Of a stretch of DNA of 64,000 bases, positions 45,565-54,238 are shown piece after piece. Where the stretch lies: NCBI GenBank assembly GCA_016776725.1, contig JADHSV010000010.1, positions 1 to 64,000 of the forward strand, given 5' to 3'. How positions within the stretch are numbered: position 1 is the stretch's first letter; every line of letters starts with the position of its first letter. The position numbers and the translations under genes are program-made. The notes under the pieces were generated by a model. That model saw only the letters and a program-made list of their open reading frames with translations, searched no databases and had not been told where the DNA came from. Source of the DNA: Rhodospirillales bacterium. Lineage in GTDB: Bacteria; Pseudomonadota; Alphaproteobacteria; Rhodospirillales; Shumkoniaceae.

Positions 45565-45580
45565 TAGAGGAAGGCCTCTA
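45565..45580 (+). promoter_or_regulatory. Stem-loop overlapping the plsX ribosome-binding site
   Basis: TAGAGG (45565-45570) pairs with CCTCTA (45575-45580) around an AAGG loop. The only ribosome-binding purines for plsX (GAGGAAGG) are inside this hairpin, and the TTG start lies on the next base. The stem may slow plsX translation or act as a switch. Confidence 0.45.
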
Positions 45581-46621
45581 TTGAATACGCGATTTACTCT
45601 CTCGCTGGACGCCATGGGTGGCGACCACGCGCCGAAAATGGTGGTTGAGGGAATTGAAATCGCTTGCGAGCGGTTTCCCGACATCGATTTTCTGTTGTTC
45701 GGGGACGAGAAGCAGCTAAAGCCGCTTCTTGATGCTTGTCCGCGCGCCAAGGCCCGATCGCAAATTCACCACACCGATGAAGCCGTTCAGAACGAGACCA
45801 AGGCGGCCGTGGCCCTGCGCCGTGGCCGCAACACGAGCATGCGCCTGGCGATCAATGCCGTAAAGGACGGTCGCGCGGCGGGCGTCATCTCGTCGGGCAA
45901 CACGGGCGCGCTGATGGCCATGGGTAAATTCGTGCTGAAGATGCTTCCGGGCATCGACCGGCCCGCCATTGCCACCTATTTCCCCACCCAGCGCGGCGAT
46001 TCGGTAATGCTGGATCTTGGCGCCAATGTGGAATGCGACGAACGCAATCTGGTTCAGTTCGCCGTCATGGGCGAGGTCTTCGCCAGAAACGTGCTTGGCG
46101 TCCAACAACCGTCCATCGGCCTTCTGAATGTGGGCGTCGAGGGATTCAAGGGAAATGACGCGGTTCGCGCCGCCCACGACATCCTGCGTGAAAGCACGCT
46201 GCCCATCAAATTCCATGGATTCGTCGAAGGCGACGATATTGGCCTGGGCACGGTGGACGTGGTCGTGACCGATGGTTTTACCGGTAATATCGCCCTGAAA
46301 ACCACTGAGGGAACGGCCAAGATGGTGGCCTTCTTTCTCAAGCAGGCGTTGACCGGGTCGTTTATGGCCAAATTGGGGGGATTGCTGGCGCGACCCGCGT
46401 TGAACGTGCTTCGTACGCGCATGGACCCGCGCCGCTATAACGGGGCGATGCTCGTGGGGCTGAACGGCATTTGCGTGAAAAGTCACGGAAGCACGGACGA
46501 GATCGGCTTCGCCACCGCCATCGGCGTTACCGCCAATCTTGTGAACGGGCAGTTCAATGAGCGTATCAAAGAGGATATGGGAGGTATCAATATCGACCAG
46601 TCCGCAGCCGAGGTAGCCTGA
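45581..46621 (+). CDS. plsX: Phosphate acyltransferase PlsX
   Basis: Makes acyl-phosphate from acyl-ACP for phospholipid synthesis. The 346-aa product has SLDAMGGDHAPKMVVEG, SGNTGALMAMGKFVLKML and GFVEGDDIGLGTVDVVVTDGFTGNIALKTTEG, as in E. coli PlsX. The start is TTG 45581, behind a hairpin. It lies five bases ahead of fabH. Confidence 0.95.
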   Translation: MNTRFTLSLDAMGGDHAPKMVVEGIEIACERFPDIDFLLFGDEKQLKPLLDACPRAKARSQIHHTDEAVQNETKAAVALRRGRNTSMRLAINAVKDGRAAGVISSGNTGALMAMGKFVLKMLPGIDRPAIATYFPTQRGDSVMLDLGANVECDERNLVQFAVMGEVFARNVLGVQQPSIGLLNVGVEGFKGNDAVRAAHDILRESTLPIKFHGFVEGDDIGLGTVDVVVTDGFTGNIALKTTEGTAKMVAFFLKQALTGSFMAKLGGLLARPALNVLRTRMDPRRYNGAMLVGLNGICVKSHGSTDEIGFATAIGVTANLVNGQFNERIKEDMGGINIDQSAAEVA

Positions 46622-46626
46622 TCCTG

Positions 46627-47598
46627 ATGCCCATCATGACCCAAATCATCGGGACCGGTTCGTATCTTCCTGAACGTGTGGTGACTAACGACGATCTAGC
46701 CAAGACCGTTGACACCACAGACGAATGGATCAGGGATCGCACGGGCATCCGGCAGCGCCATATTGCCGCCGAAGGGGAGCTGACTTCCGATCTTGCCTTT
46801 AATGCGGCGAACCGGGCTCTTGAGGCGGCCGGTATGGTTCCCCAGGAAATCGATATGATCATCGTCGGGACGACGACGCCGGATCATACCTTCCCGGCGA
46901 CCTCGGCGCGCGTTCAGGCCATGTTGAATACGGGGAACGGCTTCGCCTTCGATCTACAGGCCGTTTGCTCCGGTTTTATTTATGGCCTTTCGGTGGCCGA
47001 CAACTTTATCCGCATGGGTCAGATCAATACGGCGCTGGTCATCGGCGCCGAAACCATGTCGCGTCTGATTGACTGGCAGGACCGCAATACCTGTGTTCTT
47101 TTCGGCGACGGGGCGGGCGCCGTGGTTTTGCGCGGTGAAGAGGTGGCTGAGGGCGAGAAACGCGGCGTTCTTTCGACCCACCTGCACTCCAACGGCCATC
47201 TTTACGATCTTCTGCACGCCTCGGGCGGGCCGTCATGGACCCAAACAGCCGGCCATATCCGCATGCAGGGGAAGGATGTGTTTCGTCACGCCGTGACCAA
47301 TCTCGCTTCGGTCGTGGACGAGGCCCTGGAAGCCAATGGCCTGGGTTACGACGATATCGACTGGCTGGTTCCCCATCAGGCCAACCAGCGTATTCTGGAC
47401 GGAACCGCCCGCAAACTGGGCCTTCCGAAATCGCGGGTCGTCGTGACCGTTGCGGAACATGCCAACACGTCGGCGGCTTCGGTTCCGCTGGCGCTGGATA
47501 CGGCTGTACGCGACGGACGCATTCAACGCGGCCAGCTTCTCATGATGGAAGCGATGGGCGCTGGCCTTACGTGGGGCGCCGGTCTGGTGCGTTTCTAG
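46627..47598 (+). CDS. fabH: Beta-ketoacyl-ACP synthase III
   Basis: Condenses acetyl-CoA with malonyl-ACP to start fatty-acid synthesis. The 323-aa product has the catalytic triad: Cys in FDLQAVCSGFIYGL, His in VPHQANQRI and Asn in EHANTSAAS. The GTGSYLPERVVTNDDL N-terminus and DGAGAVVLRGEE are family-typical. ATG 46627 is chosen; ATG 46636, three codons in, gives the MTQIIGTG start and is also possible. Confidence 0.95.
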   Translation: MPIMTQIIGTGSYLPERVVTNDDLAKTVDTTDEWIRDRTGIRQRHIAAEGELTSDLAFNAANRALEAAGMVPQEIDMIIVGTTTPDHTFPATSARVQAMLNTGNGFAFDLQAVCSGFIYGLSVADNFIRMGQINTALVIGAETMSRLIDWQDRNTCVLFGDGAGAVVLRGEEVAEGEKRGVLSTHLHSNGHLYDLLHASGGPSWTQTAGHIRMQGKDVFRHAVTNLASVVDEALEANGLGYDDIDWLVPHQANQRILDGTARKLGLPKSRVVVTVAEHANTSAASVPLALDTAVRDGRIQRGQLLMMEAMGAGLTWGAGLVRF

Positions 47599-47718
47599 GG
47601 CGCGCCGGAACCCGGCTTCGGGTTTGTTATTAACGAACCGACCCATCCCTTTGATATTGACGGATTTAGCGCTCGGCGTTACCCTTTGATTTCCAAGTAA
47701 AAAACGGGGAGAGATGGC

Positions 47719-48027
47719 ATGGCTGGACGGACGATTACCCGGGCGCAATTGGCCGAGGCCGTCTATCAGGAGGTGGGCCTCTCGCGCAGCGAATCGGCCG
47801 AGCTTCTTGAATCGGTGCTGAAGTATACGGCAGACGCCCTAGCGCAGGGCGAATCGGTAAAAATCTCTTCGTTTGGCAGCTTTTCCCTTCGCCAGAAGGG
47901 GCAGCGTGTGGGCCGCAATCCGAAAACGGGCGAAGAAGTTCCCATTCTTCCGCGCAAGGTTCTCGTGTTCCGCCCGTCGCAGGTGCTTAAATCCCGCGTC
48001 AACGAAAAGAGGCGGCCTGGGGCCTGA
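47719..48027 (+). CDS. ihfA: Integration host factor, alpha subunit
   Basis: A DNA-bending nucleoid protein, 102 aa. It shows [56 protein letters not shown], and the DNA-binding beta arm ending [28 protein letters not shown] lies before ATG 47719. It sits after fabH and before a MerR gene, as in many alphaproteobacteria. Confidence 0.95.
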   Translation: MAGRTITRAQLAEAVYQEVGLSRSESAELLESVLKYTADALAQGESVKISSFGSFSLRQKGQRVGRNPKTGEEVPILPRKVLVFRPSQVLKSRVNEKRRPGA

Positions 48028-48032
48028 CGGAA

Positions 48033-48497
48033 ATGGCCGAGGCGAACAACGCTGGCAATTCAACATCAAGACGGCGCGGGAAGTCTGATACGGCTTTCCG
48101 AACCATTAGCGAGGTCGCGAAAGACCTTGATCTTCCGCAGCATGTCCTTCGTTTCTGGGAAACTCGATTCGTTCAGATTACGCCTATGAAGCGTGGTGGC
48201 GGACGCCGCTATTACCGGCCCGAAGACGTTGCCCTTCTGCGCAGGATCAGGGGCCTGCTGTATGACGACGGCTATACCATCAAAGGCGTGCAGAAGCTGT
48301 TCAAGCAGAACGGTGGCCAAATTCCGGAACCAAATGCCGCTGGCGCCCCGGTGGAGGCGCAAGCGACTGATGGCGGGACGGGCGCAGAGACTGAGGCTCA
48401 ACCGGCAGGCCTGAGCCCGCGTCAACGGGGCGAATTGAAAGCGCTGCTTGGCGAATTGGAAGATCTGCGTGACGTTTTGCGTGGATCGACCAAATAA
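48033..48497 (+). CDS. MerR family transcriptional regulator
   Basis: A 154-aa regulator. The MerR-type helix-turn-helix is at about 24-90: [60 protein letters not shown]. The C-terminus (about 96-150) is Ala/Gly-rich then [23 protein letters not shown], without the metal-binding cysteines of classical MerR. It lies six bases behind ihfA; this pair is conserved. Function unknown. Confidence 0.92.
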   Translation: MAEANNAGNSTSRRRGKSDTAFRTISEVAKDLDLPQHVLRFWETRFVQITPMKRGGGRRYYRPEDVALLRRIRGLLYDDGYTIKGVQKLFKQNGGQIPEPNAAGAPVEAQATDGGTGAETEAQPAGLSPRQRGELKALLGELEDLRDVLRGSTK

Positions 48498-48611
48498 TCC
48501 GCCGCGGCGAAAAATTCTTTGCGAAAAAAGCGTCCGAGAAAGTTGCGCCGGGGCATGGCCCGCGCGTATAGTGCGCCGGTTCGCCGACGAGGGTATTGGT
48601 GACATCATAGA

Positions 48612-48688
48612 CGGGGCGTAGCGCAGTCTGGTAGCGCAACGGTCTGGGGGACCGTAGGTCGTAGGTTCAAATCCTATCGCCCCGACCA
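48612..48688 (+). tRNA. tRNA-Pro (anticodon GGG)
   Basis: A 77-nt cloverleaf. The acceptor arm CGGGGCG pairs with CGCCCCG, followed by A-CCA encoded in the gene; the anticodon loop is CTGGGGG giving GGG; the T-loop is TTCAAAT. The D arm carries TAGCGCAGTCTGGTAGCGCA. It decodes CCC and CCU. A terminator follows. Confidence 0.97.
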
Positions 48689-48695
48689 AAATAGC

Positions 48696-48729
48696 AAGGC
48701 CCGGCCTTTTCAGGTCGGGCCTTCGTTTT
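48696..48729 (+). terminator. Terminator after tRNA-Pro
   Basis: AAGGCCCGGCC pairs with GGTCGGGCCTT (eleven pairs, one G-U) around a six-base TTTTCA loop, then CGTTTT. It ends the tRNA transcript. Confidence 0.85.
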
Positions 48730-48876
48730 GACCATTCCCAATAAATTTGGCCGCACGGTTACTTTCGGTTACAAATTTCTCTGGTTCCTGAAATCATTAA
48801 GAAACAATCGCCTCCCACAATCCGGGAGTTTGAAAATAGAATTTGGGTGAGATGCGCCAGGAGGGGGATTAACTGG

Positions 48877-50511
48877 ATGCGCAAAACTGCGGTTCTCGTT
48901 GTGCTCATCATTGTTTCGCTCGGCGGTTATGCCATCACGGCCTTCGACGGGGGCGAAAATGGAACGCCGGCCTATCGGCTTGCCAAGGTAGAGCGCGGGA
49001 CGCTGGTCAGCAGCGTTTCATCGAGTGGAACGCTAAATGCCGTTGTCACCGTGCAGGTTGGTTCTCAGATTTCGGGGCAGATATCGGAACTTTCGGTCGA
49101 TTTTAACGACCATGTTAGCGAGGGCCGTGTCATCGCCCGTATTGATCCGCGCAGCTATGAAGCGCGTGTTGCCCAGGCCGAAGCCGAATTGGCCATTGCA
49201 CAAGCGAATTTGGCGTTGAAGAAGGCGGCGTTGGAAAGGGCGAAGGCATCGGTTCAAAATGCGCGCGCGGAGTTGTCGGCTGCCGAAGCGCAGACCGAAA
49301 ACATCCGTGTGGCGGTGGAAAACACGGCGCGCGATCTGGAGCGTAAGGAATCACTGCTCAAACGCGGCACCATCGCGCAAAGCCAGTTGGACAGCGCCAA
49401 AACCGCTTACGAACAAGCAGTGGCCCAATTTAACGCGGCGCAAGCCATGCAGCTGGCGCAATCATCGCAGATCGCATCGCGCAGTGCCGAAATCAAGATG
49501 GCGGAGGCCGAGGTGGTCAACGCGCGGGCACAGGTGGATCAAAAAAAGGCAATCCTTCAGCAAAGCCGCCTTGATCTGGACCACACCTATATTCGTTCGC
49601 CGGTCGAAGGCGTGGTGATTGACCGGGCGGTGGATCTGGGCCAGACGGTGGCGGCCAGCCTGCAGGCCCCGACGCTGTTTACCATCGCACAAAATCTTCG
49701 GGATATGCAGGTCGAGGTCAGCGTGGACGAGGCCGATATCGGGCGCATCAAGGTTGACCAGCGCGTGGTCTTTGGGGTCGACTCGTTCCCCGACAAAAAA
49801 TTCGAGGGGCGGGTGAAGCAAATCCGCCTGTCGCCGAAGGTCACGCAGAATGTGGTCACGTATACGGTGGTCGTTTCCACGGGTAATCCCGACATGAGGC
49901 TTCTTCCGGGCATGACGGCCAACGTGCAGGTCATGATCGACGAGCGCAAGGACGCGTTGAAAATTGCCAACGCAGCCCTGCGTTTCAATCCCGACGGTGT
50001 TGTTAACGCGGCGGCTTCCGAATCGACGACGGGCGGCGGTGGCGGAAAGGGAAAGCGGGATCCTTCGGAAACGGTCGCAAAGCTGACCAATACCCTAAAT
50101 CTGAACGAAGATCAGCAGGCGCAGGTTCTGGCGAGTCTGACCAAAGAGAACGAAGCCATCGGAAAATTGCGTGAACAGGGGTTGTCGCGCGACGAACGGA
50201 AAGAACAGGTCCAACAACTGCGAAAACGCAGCAGAGAAGCCATCAAGTCCGTTTTGACGCCCGAACAACGCGCCACGTACGAGCAAAAAGCCTCCAAGCG
50301 GGCGCAAACAACGATCCGCAAGGGGAAAGTCTGGGTTGTTGGCAAAGACGGTTCACCCAGCCCCGTAGAGATCGCATACGGCGTTAGCGATGGCGGCCAC
50401 ACCGAAATATTGCGCGGAGAGATAGGCGAGGGACAATCGGTCATCGTAGGCGTTAACCGAACGGCCAATAAGGGCGACAGCAGTTTCCGGATGTTCGGAC
50501 TGGGTAGATGA
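48877..50511 (+). CDS. MacA-like periplasmic adaptor with Spy/LTXXQ-like insert
   Basis: A 544-aa membrane-fusion protein for the following ABC exporter. It has an N-terminal membrane segment (5-22), a biotinyl-lipoyl half (about 50-90), a long alpha-hairpin (about 95-235), the second lipoyl half (YIRSPVEGVVIDR) and a beta-barrel (about 275-355). Where MacA passes to the membrane-proximal domain there is an extra segment (about 380-482): Gly-rich, then charged helices with SVLTPEQRATYEQ, reminiscent of the LTXXQ motif of Spy/CpxP proteins. The membrane-proximal domain resumes at VWVVGKDGSPSPVEI. The ATG 48877 follows AGGAGGGGG at a long spacing. It overlaps the ATPase gene (ATGA). Confidence 0.88.
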   Translation: MRKTAVLVVLIIVSLGGYAITAFDGGENGTPAYRLAKVERGTLVSSVSSSGTLNAVVTVQVGSQISGQISELSVDFNDHVSEGRVIARIDPRSYEARVAQAEAELAIAQANLALKKAALERAKASVQNARAELSAAEAQTENIRVAVENTARDLERKESLLKRGTIAQSQLDSAKTAYEQAVAQFNAAQAMQLAQSSQIASRSAEIKMAEAEVVNARAQVDQKKAILQQSRLDLDHTYIRSPVEGVVIDRAVDLGQTVAASLQAPTLFTIAQNLRDMQVEVSVDEADIGRIKVDQRVVFGVDSFPDKKFEGRVKQIRLSPKVTQNVVTYTVVVSTGNPDMRLLPGMTANVQVMIDERKDALKIANAALRFNPDGVVNAAASESTTGGGGGKGKRDPSETVAKLTNTLNLNEDQQAQVLASLTKENEAIGKLREQGLSRDERKEQVQQLRKRSREAIKSVLTPEQRATYEQKASKRAQTTIRKGKVWVVGKDGSPSPVEIAYGVSDGGHTEILRGEIGEGQSVIVGVNRTANKGDSSFRMFGLGR

Positions 50512-51197
50512 GCAGCGAACTCGTTATCGAGACCAACGGACTGTGCAAGGATTATCGGGTGGGCTCGCAGGTCGTCCACGCGCTCGTTGACCTGTCGGTC
50601 GATGTCCGTCGGGGCGAGTTCGTTGCTGTTATGGGGCCATCGGGGTCGGGCAAGTCCACCTTTATGCATTTGCTTGGGTGTCTGGATACGCCGGAAGCGG
50701 GGCGGTATGTGTTCGACGGAACGGATATTTCGTCGATGGACCGTGACCAGTTGGCCGCAACCCGCAACGGCCACATCGGGTTTGTCTTTCAGACTTTCAA
50801 TTTGCTGGCCCGTGTATCAGCGCAGGACAATGTTGCCTTTCCGCTTATGTACGCCCGCGTTCCTCAAGGTGAAAGGCGCGCCCGCGCGGCGCAGGCCCTG
50901 GAGGCCGTGGGGCTTGCCGATCGTGCCCACCATCACCCGGCACAGTTATCCGGGGGCCAGCAGCAGCGTGTGGCGATTGCACGCGCCCTGGTCAACAATC
51001 CGACCCTGATCCTCGCCGACGAGCCGACAGGGGCCCTGGATACCGCCACCGGGGCCGAGATCATGACCCTGTTTCAGGGCCTCAACCGAAAGGGTATTAC
51101 GATCATTGTGGTGACGCATGAACCCGAAGTCGCGGCCTTTGCCGACAGAGCCTTGCACTTCAGGGATGGGCGTCTTGTCTCGGACGGTGCGCTATGA
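50508..51197 (+). CDS. ABC transporter ATP-binding protein (MacB/LolD-type)
   Basis: A 229-aa ATPase. Walker A is GPSGSGKST, the signature is [15 protein letters not shown], Walker B is [12 protein letters not shown], and [11 protein letters not shown] carries the switch His. The [31 protein letters not shown] start is typical of the MacB/LolD group. It overlaps the adaptor stop by four bases and the permease by four bases. Confidence 0.95.
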   Translation: MSSELVIETNGLCKDYRVGSQVVHALVDLSVDVRRGEFVAVMGPSGSGKSTFMHLLGCLDTPEAGRYVFDGTDISSMDRDQLAATRNGHIGFVFQTFNLLARVSAQDNVAFPLMYARVPQGERRARAAQALEAVGLADRAHHHPAQLSGGQQQRVAIARALVNNPTLILADEPTGALDTATGAEIMTLFQGLNRKGITIIVVTHEPEVAAFADRALHFRDGRLVSDGAL

Positions 51198-52426
51198 CGG
51201 TACTGGATTGCGTCCTTGCGGCCTTGCAGTCGCTTCGGGTGAATTTGATGCGCAGTTTTCTGACGGCGCTGGGAATTATCATCGGCGTCGGCGCGGTTAT
51301 TACGATGGTTTCCATCGGAGCCGGGGCCGAGGCGCGCGTTCAGGCGCTAATTCAGAATATCGGTTCGAACCTGATTATCGTGGTTCCGGGCGCCACCTCG
51401 GCCAGTGGGGTCAGATTGGGCAGGGGGTCGAAAAAAACACTGACCGAAGACGACGCCATCGCCATCCAAAACGAAATTTCCAGCGTTGTCGTGGCCGGAC
51501 CTTCGGTGCGCGGCAGCGGGCAGTTGATTTTCGGCAATCTCAATTGGTTCACCCCCCTTCGCGGCGTCAACCCGGCCTATCTGGAAGCGCGGGAATGGGC
51601 CGTGCAATCGGGGCGCACCATTTCCACCGAGGACGTCAAGGCGGCGGCCAAGGTGGCTCTGCTGGGAACTTCGGTGGTGGAACAGTTATTTCCCGGACAG
51701 GACCCGGTGGGCCAGATCATGCGCATCAATCGCGTACCGTTCACGGTGATCGGCGTTCTTCAGGAAAAAGGCCAGACCCCGCGCGGCACCGATCAGGACG
51801 ACATTGTTCAAATCCCGATTTCCACGGCCAAGAAGCGCGTCATCGGGGGGCGAAAGGTTAAAGGGCGTTTGGTTGACGACATCTCGATCAAAGCGGCCAG
51901 CGCGGAACTGGTGGAGGATACCGAAAACGATGTGCGCGACCTGCTTCGCCAGCGCCATCGTCTGCGCATCGGCCAGCCCGATGATTTTTCCATCCGCAAC
52001 ATTTCCGAGATGCTGGAGGCCAGGGCCGAGTCTTCGCGCGTCATGTCCATGCTGTTGGCCGCCGTGGCCGCCGTGTCACTGGTTGTCGGCGGTATCGGGA
52101 TTATGAATATCATGCTGGTTTCGGTGACCGAACGGACCCGCGAAATTGGCTTGCGGCTGGCCATCGGCGCACGCAGCCGGGATATCCTTAATCAATTCCT
52201 GATCGAAAGCCTGACACTGGCGGTGGCGGGGGGTGCGATCGGTCTTGTTGCCGGTGTCGCGGCGTCGATCGGGATAGCTCAAATGGCCGGATGGCCGGTC
52301 CTGATCCGGCCCGACGTGGTGTTGCTGGCAATCGGGTTCTCGGCGGGGGTTGGTGTGTTTTTCGGCTATTACCCGGCGCGCAAGGCGGCCAATCTGGACC
52401 CCATTGAGGCCTTGCGTTACGAGTAG
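51194..52426 (+). CDS. ABC transporter permease (MacB-type FtsX)
   Basis: A 410-aa permease with one N-terminal membrane helix (about 17-40), a periplasmic domain (about 45-275), and three C-terminal helices (about 280-400). It shows RVNLMRSFLTALGIIIGVGAVITMVSIGAGAEARV, GIGIMNIMLVSVTERTREIGLRLAIGA and PARKAANLDPIEALRYE, the MacB-type FtsX pattern. With the adaptor and ATPase it forms a tripartite efflux system that probably uses an outer-membrane channel made elsewhere. The substrate is unknown. Confidence 0.94.
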   Translation: MTVLDCVLAALQSLRVNLMRSFLTALGIIIGVGAVITMVSIGAGAEARVQALIQNIGSNLIIVVPGATSASGVRLGRGSKKTLTEDDAIAIQNEISSVVVAGPSVRGSGQLIFGNLNWFTPLRGVNPAYLEAREWAVQSGRTISTEDVKAAAKVALLGTSVVEQLFPGQDPVGQIMRINRVPFTVIGVLQEKGQTPRGTDQDDIVQIPISTAKKRVIGGRKVKGRLVDDISIKAASAELVEDTENDVRDLLRQRHRLRIGQPDDFSIRNISEMLEARAESSRVMSMLLAAVAAVSLVVGGIGIMNIMLVSVTERTREIGLRLAIGARSRDILNQFLIESLTLAVAGGAIGLVAGVAASIGIAQMAGWPVLIRPDVVLLAIGFSAGVGVFFGYYPARKAANLDPIEALRYE

Positions 52427-52450
52427 CGCGCAAACGGACTTATTCTGCCG

Positions 52451-52552
52451 CTACTTTAGAATAAGCGACAATCCGAACGCCAGGGCAACGACCAGAATGA
52501 ACAATCCGTAATGAATGGCGGGGTTGGGGCTAATGCGGCCGGCTTCTTTCAT
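52451..52552 (-). CDS. Small single-pass membrane peptide (33 aa)
   Basis: The frame begins at ATG 52552 and ends at TAG 52451. The peptide is 33 aa: a hydrophilic N-terminus MKEAGRISPNPAIHYG, then one hydrophobic helix GLFILVVALAFGLSLIL and a final Lys. AAGGAG lies seven bases before the ATG, a strong ribosome site. It is convergent with the ABC permease gene. It is too short for most gene callers. The Lys at the C-terminus and the Pro-rich N-terminus suggest a single-span protein. No family recognised. Confidence 0.65.
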   Translation of the reverse strand: MKEAGRISPNPAIHYGLFILVVALAFGLSLILK

Positions 52553-52801
52553 TTTGTCGCTCCTTATGATCGCGCTGAACCATAACCATCTTACCGCCCC
52601 CGTGTTTCAGGTATTTGATCCAAACGGGAAAATGTGTTTCATTTTGTAACAACCAGGGTACGGGGCGGCTGTTTTTTTTGCCCGTGCAGTGCAAACAATC
52701 CCGTTATGGTTTTGAATGCCTGCAAGTGGTAACCTACGGGCGCGTGGGAGTGGACGTATAGGAGTAACTACAGCCCAATCCAAGAAACGGGGGAAGTTGT
52801 T

Positions 52802-53749
52802 ATGGCGGAGAAATCCACGAAGGCAGCACCGGCCAAGCAAGCGAAAAAATCAGGCGAGGCAAAAAACCTTGGTATTGAGGGGCGTCGTCGTGCGCGGCCA
52901 AATCTGGATTTTTCCGGCGTTAATATGCCCCGTGAGATCGCGGCGTGGAATGCGGCTGGCCAATATCCCTACGATAAGAAGCTTAAGACTCGCGAATACG
53001 AGGCGATGAAGACGGATTTACAGATCGAGCTTCTCAAGGTGCAGCGTTGGGTCAAGGATTCGGGCCAAAGAATCATCCTGATTTTCGAGGGCCGGGACGC
53101 GGCCGGGAAGGGTGGAACGATCAAGCGCTTTATGGAGCATATGAACCCTCGTTCCGCACGGGTTGTCGCCCTTGAAAAACCGACCGACCTGGAACGCGGC
53201 CAATGGTATTTCCAGCGCTACGTTCAGCACCTGCCGACGGCAGGCGAAATGGTTCTGTTCGACCGCTCCTGGTACAACCGGGGCGGTGTCGAGCGCGTCA
53301 TGTCGTTTTGTACCGACGAGCAATATCATCGATTCATGCGCCAGGCCCCCGAATTTGAACGCATGCTCATCAATTCGGGTCACCTGCTTTTCAAATATTG
53401 GTTTTCGGTCAGCCGCGAGGAACAACTGCGCCGCTTTCAGTCGCGCCGTATCGATCCGCTAAAGCAGTGGAAGTTAAGCCCTGTTGATATTCAGTCACTG
53501 GATAAATGGGACGCCTACACCGAAGCCAAGGAGGGGATCTTTTTTAACACCCATACGCCCGACGCACAGTGGACGGTGATCAGGTCCGACGACAAGAAGC
53601 GGGCGCGGCTGAACTGCCTGCGTCACTTTCTGCACAACCTGCCCTATCCCGACAAGGACCGCGGGGTTGCCAAGGCTCCCGATCCCAATATCGTTTCTCC
53701 CGCCGTTGCCGTCATGAGTGAAAAGGCGAGAAGAAAGGGCAAGAAATAG
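52802..53749 (+). CDS. ppk2: Polyphosphate kinase 2
   Basis: Transfers phosphate between polyphosphate and nucleotides. The 315-aa one-domain (class I-like) enzyme has Walker A FEGRDAAGKGGTIKR, then VALEKPTDLERGQWYFQRYVQHLP and the lid/Walker B FDRSWYNRGGVERVMSF. Whether it prefers ADP or GDP is not decided. A basic Ala/Lys N-terminal extension (about 1-35) precedes the core. GGGGGAAG lies upstream of ATG 52802. It stands alone, with a 248-bp A/T-rich leader that has no Pho box I can identify. Confidence 0.94.
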   Translation: MAEKSTKAAPAKQAKKSGEAKNLGIEGRRRARPNLDFSGVNMPREIAAWNAAGQYPYDKKLKTREYEAMKTDLQIELLKVQRWVKDSGQRIILIFEGRDAAGKGGTIKRFMEHMNPRSARVVALEKPTDLERGQWYFQRYVQHLPTAGEMVLFDRSWYNRGGVERVMSFCTDEQYHRFMRQAPEFERMLINSGHLLFKYWFSVSREEQLRRFQSRRIDPLKQWKLSPVDIQSLDKWDAYTEAKEGIFFNTHTPDAQWTVIRSDDKKRARLNCLRHFLHNLPYPDKDRGVAKAPDPNIVSPAVAVMSEKARRKGKK

Positions 53750-53800
53750 CGACGGCAACCTGCCGGGCAACGGCTGTCATCGAAGCGTAGCGGCTTGGCC

Positions 53801-54148
53801 TTATCCGTGAGCCGAATACCCCACGGGCGGCCTGTAACCGGAAACGACCGATCCGGCGCGGACCATGGCGCGTTTGCCTTCCTCCGGTGTAATCAGCGTC
53901 GTGGTTTTCATCGTGGAATTCACGCCCGCGCTGGAAATGGTCAGCATGCACGCGTCCAGACTTTCGTTATCGGGAAACTCGATTATCGCCGCGCCATCGA
54001 AGTCGCCGAAGGCAAAGTAAAAGTCGTGTAATTCGCCGCCGAACGCCTCCACCACCTTTTGCAACTCCGCAACCCTGTCTTGGGGCGCTTCAACCAACGC
54101 CCGGACTTGAGGGTCTTTGTAGGTCCATTGGAAAAGATAATGATTCAT
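53801..54148 (-). CDS. GYD domain-containing protein
   Basis: A 115-aa protein of the GYD family: YLFQWTYKDPQVRALVEAP, LQKVVEAFGGELHDFYFAFGDFDGAAIIEFPDNES, TTTLITPEEGKRAM. The FxxGxYDxxxxxxxPD core is present. The function of the family is unknown. GGAG lies seven bases before ATG 54148. It stands alone on the minus strand. Confidence 0.87.
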   Translation of the reverse strand: MNHYLFQWTYKDPQVRALVEAPQDRVAELQKVVEAFGGELHDFYFAFGDFDGAAIIEFPDNESLDACMLTISSAGVNSTMKTTTLITPEEGKRAMVRAGSVVSGYRPPVGYSAHG

Positions 54149-54238
54149 GGCTGGTCTCCGATGAATTCAGTTGATCCAAAGGGACGTCCGCAGAAGCTTG
54201 ATTATACCAAGCCGGAGCCACCGGAGTCTTCATCATGT

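Noticed and set aside
52553-52801. Pho box upstream of ppk2
   Set aside because: No pair of CTGTCAT-like 7-mers at the right spacing was seen in the leader.
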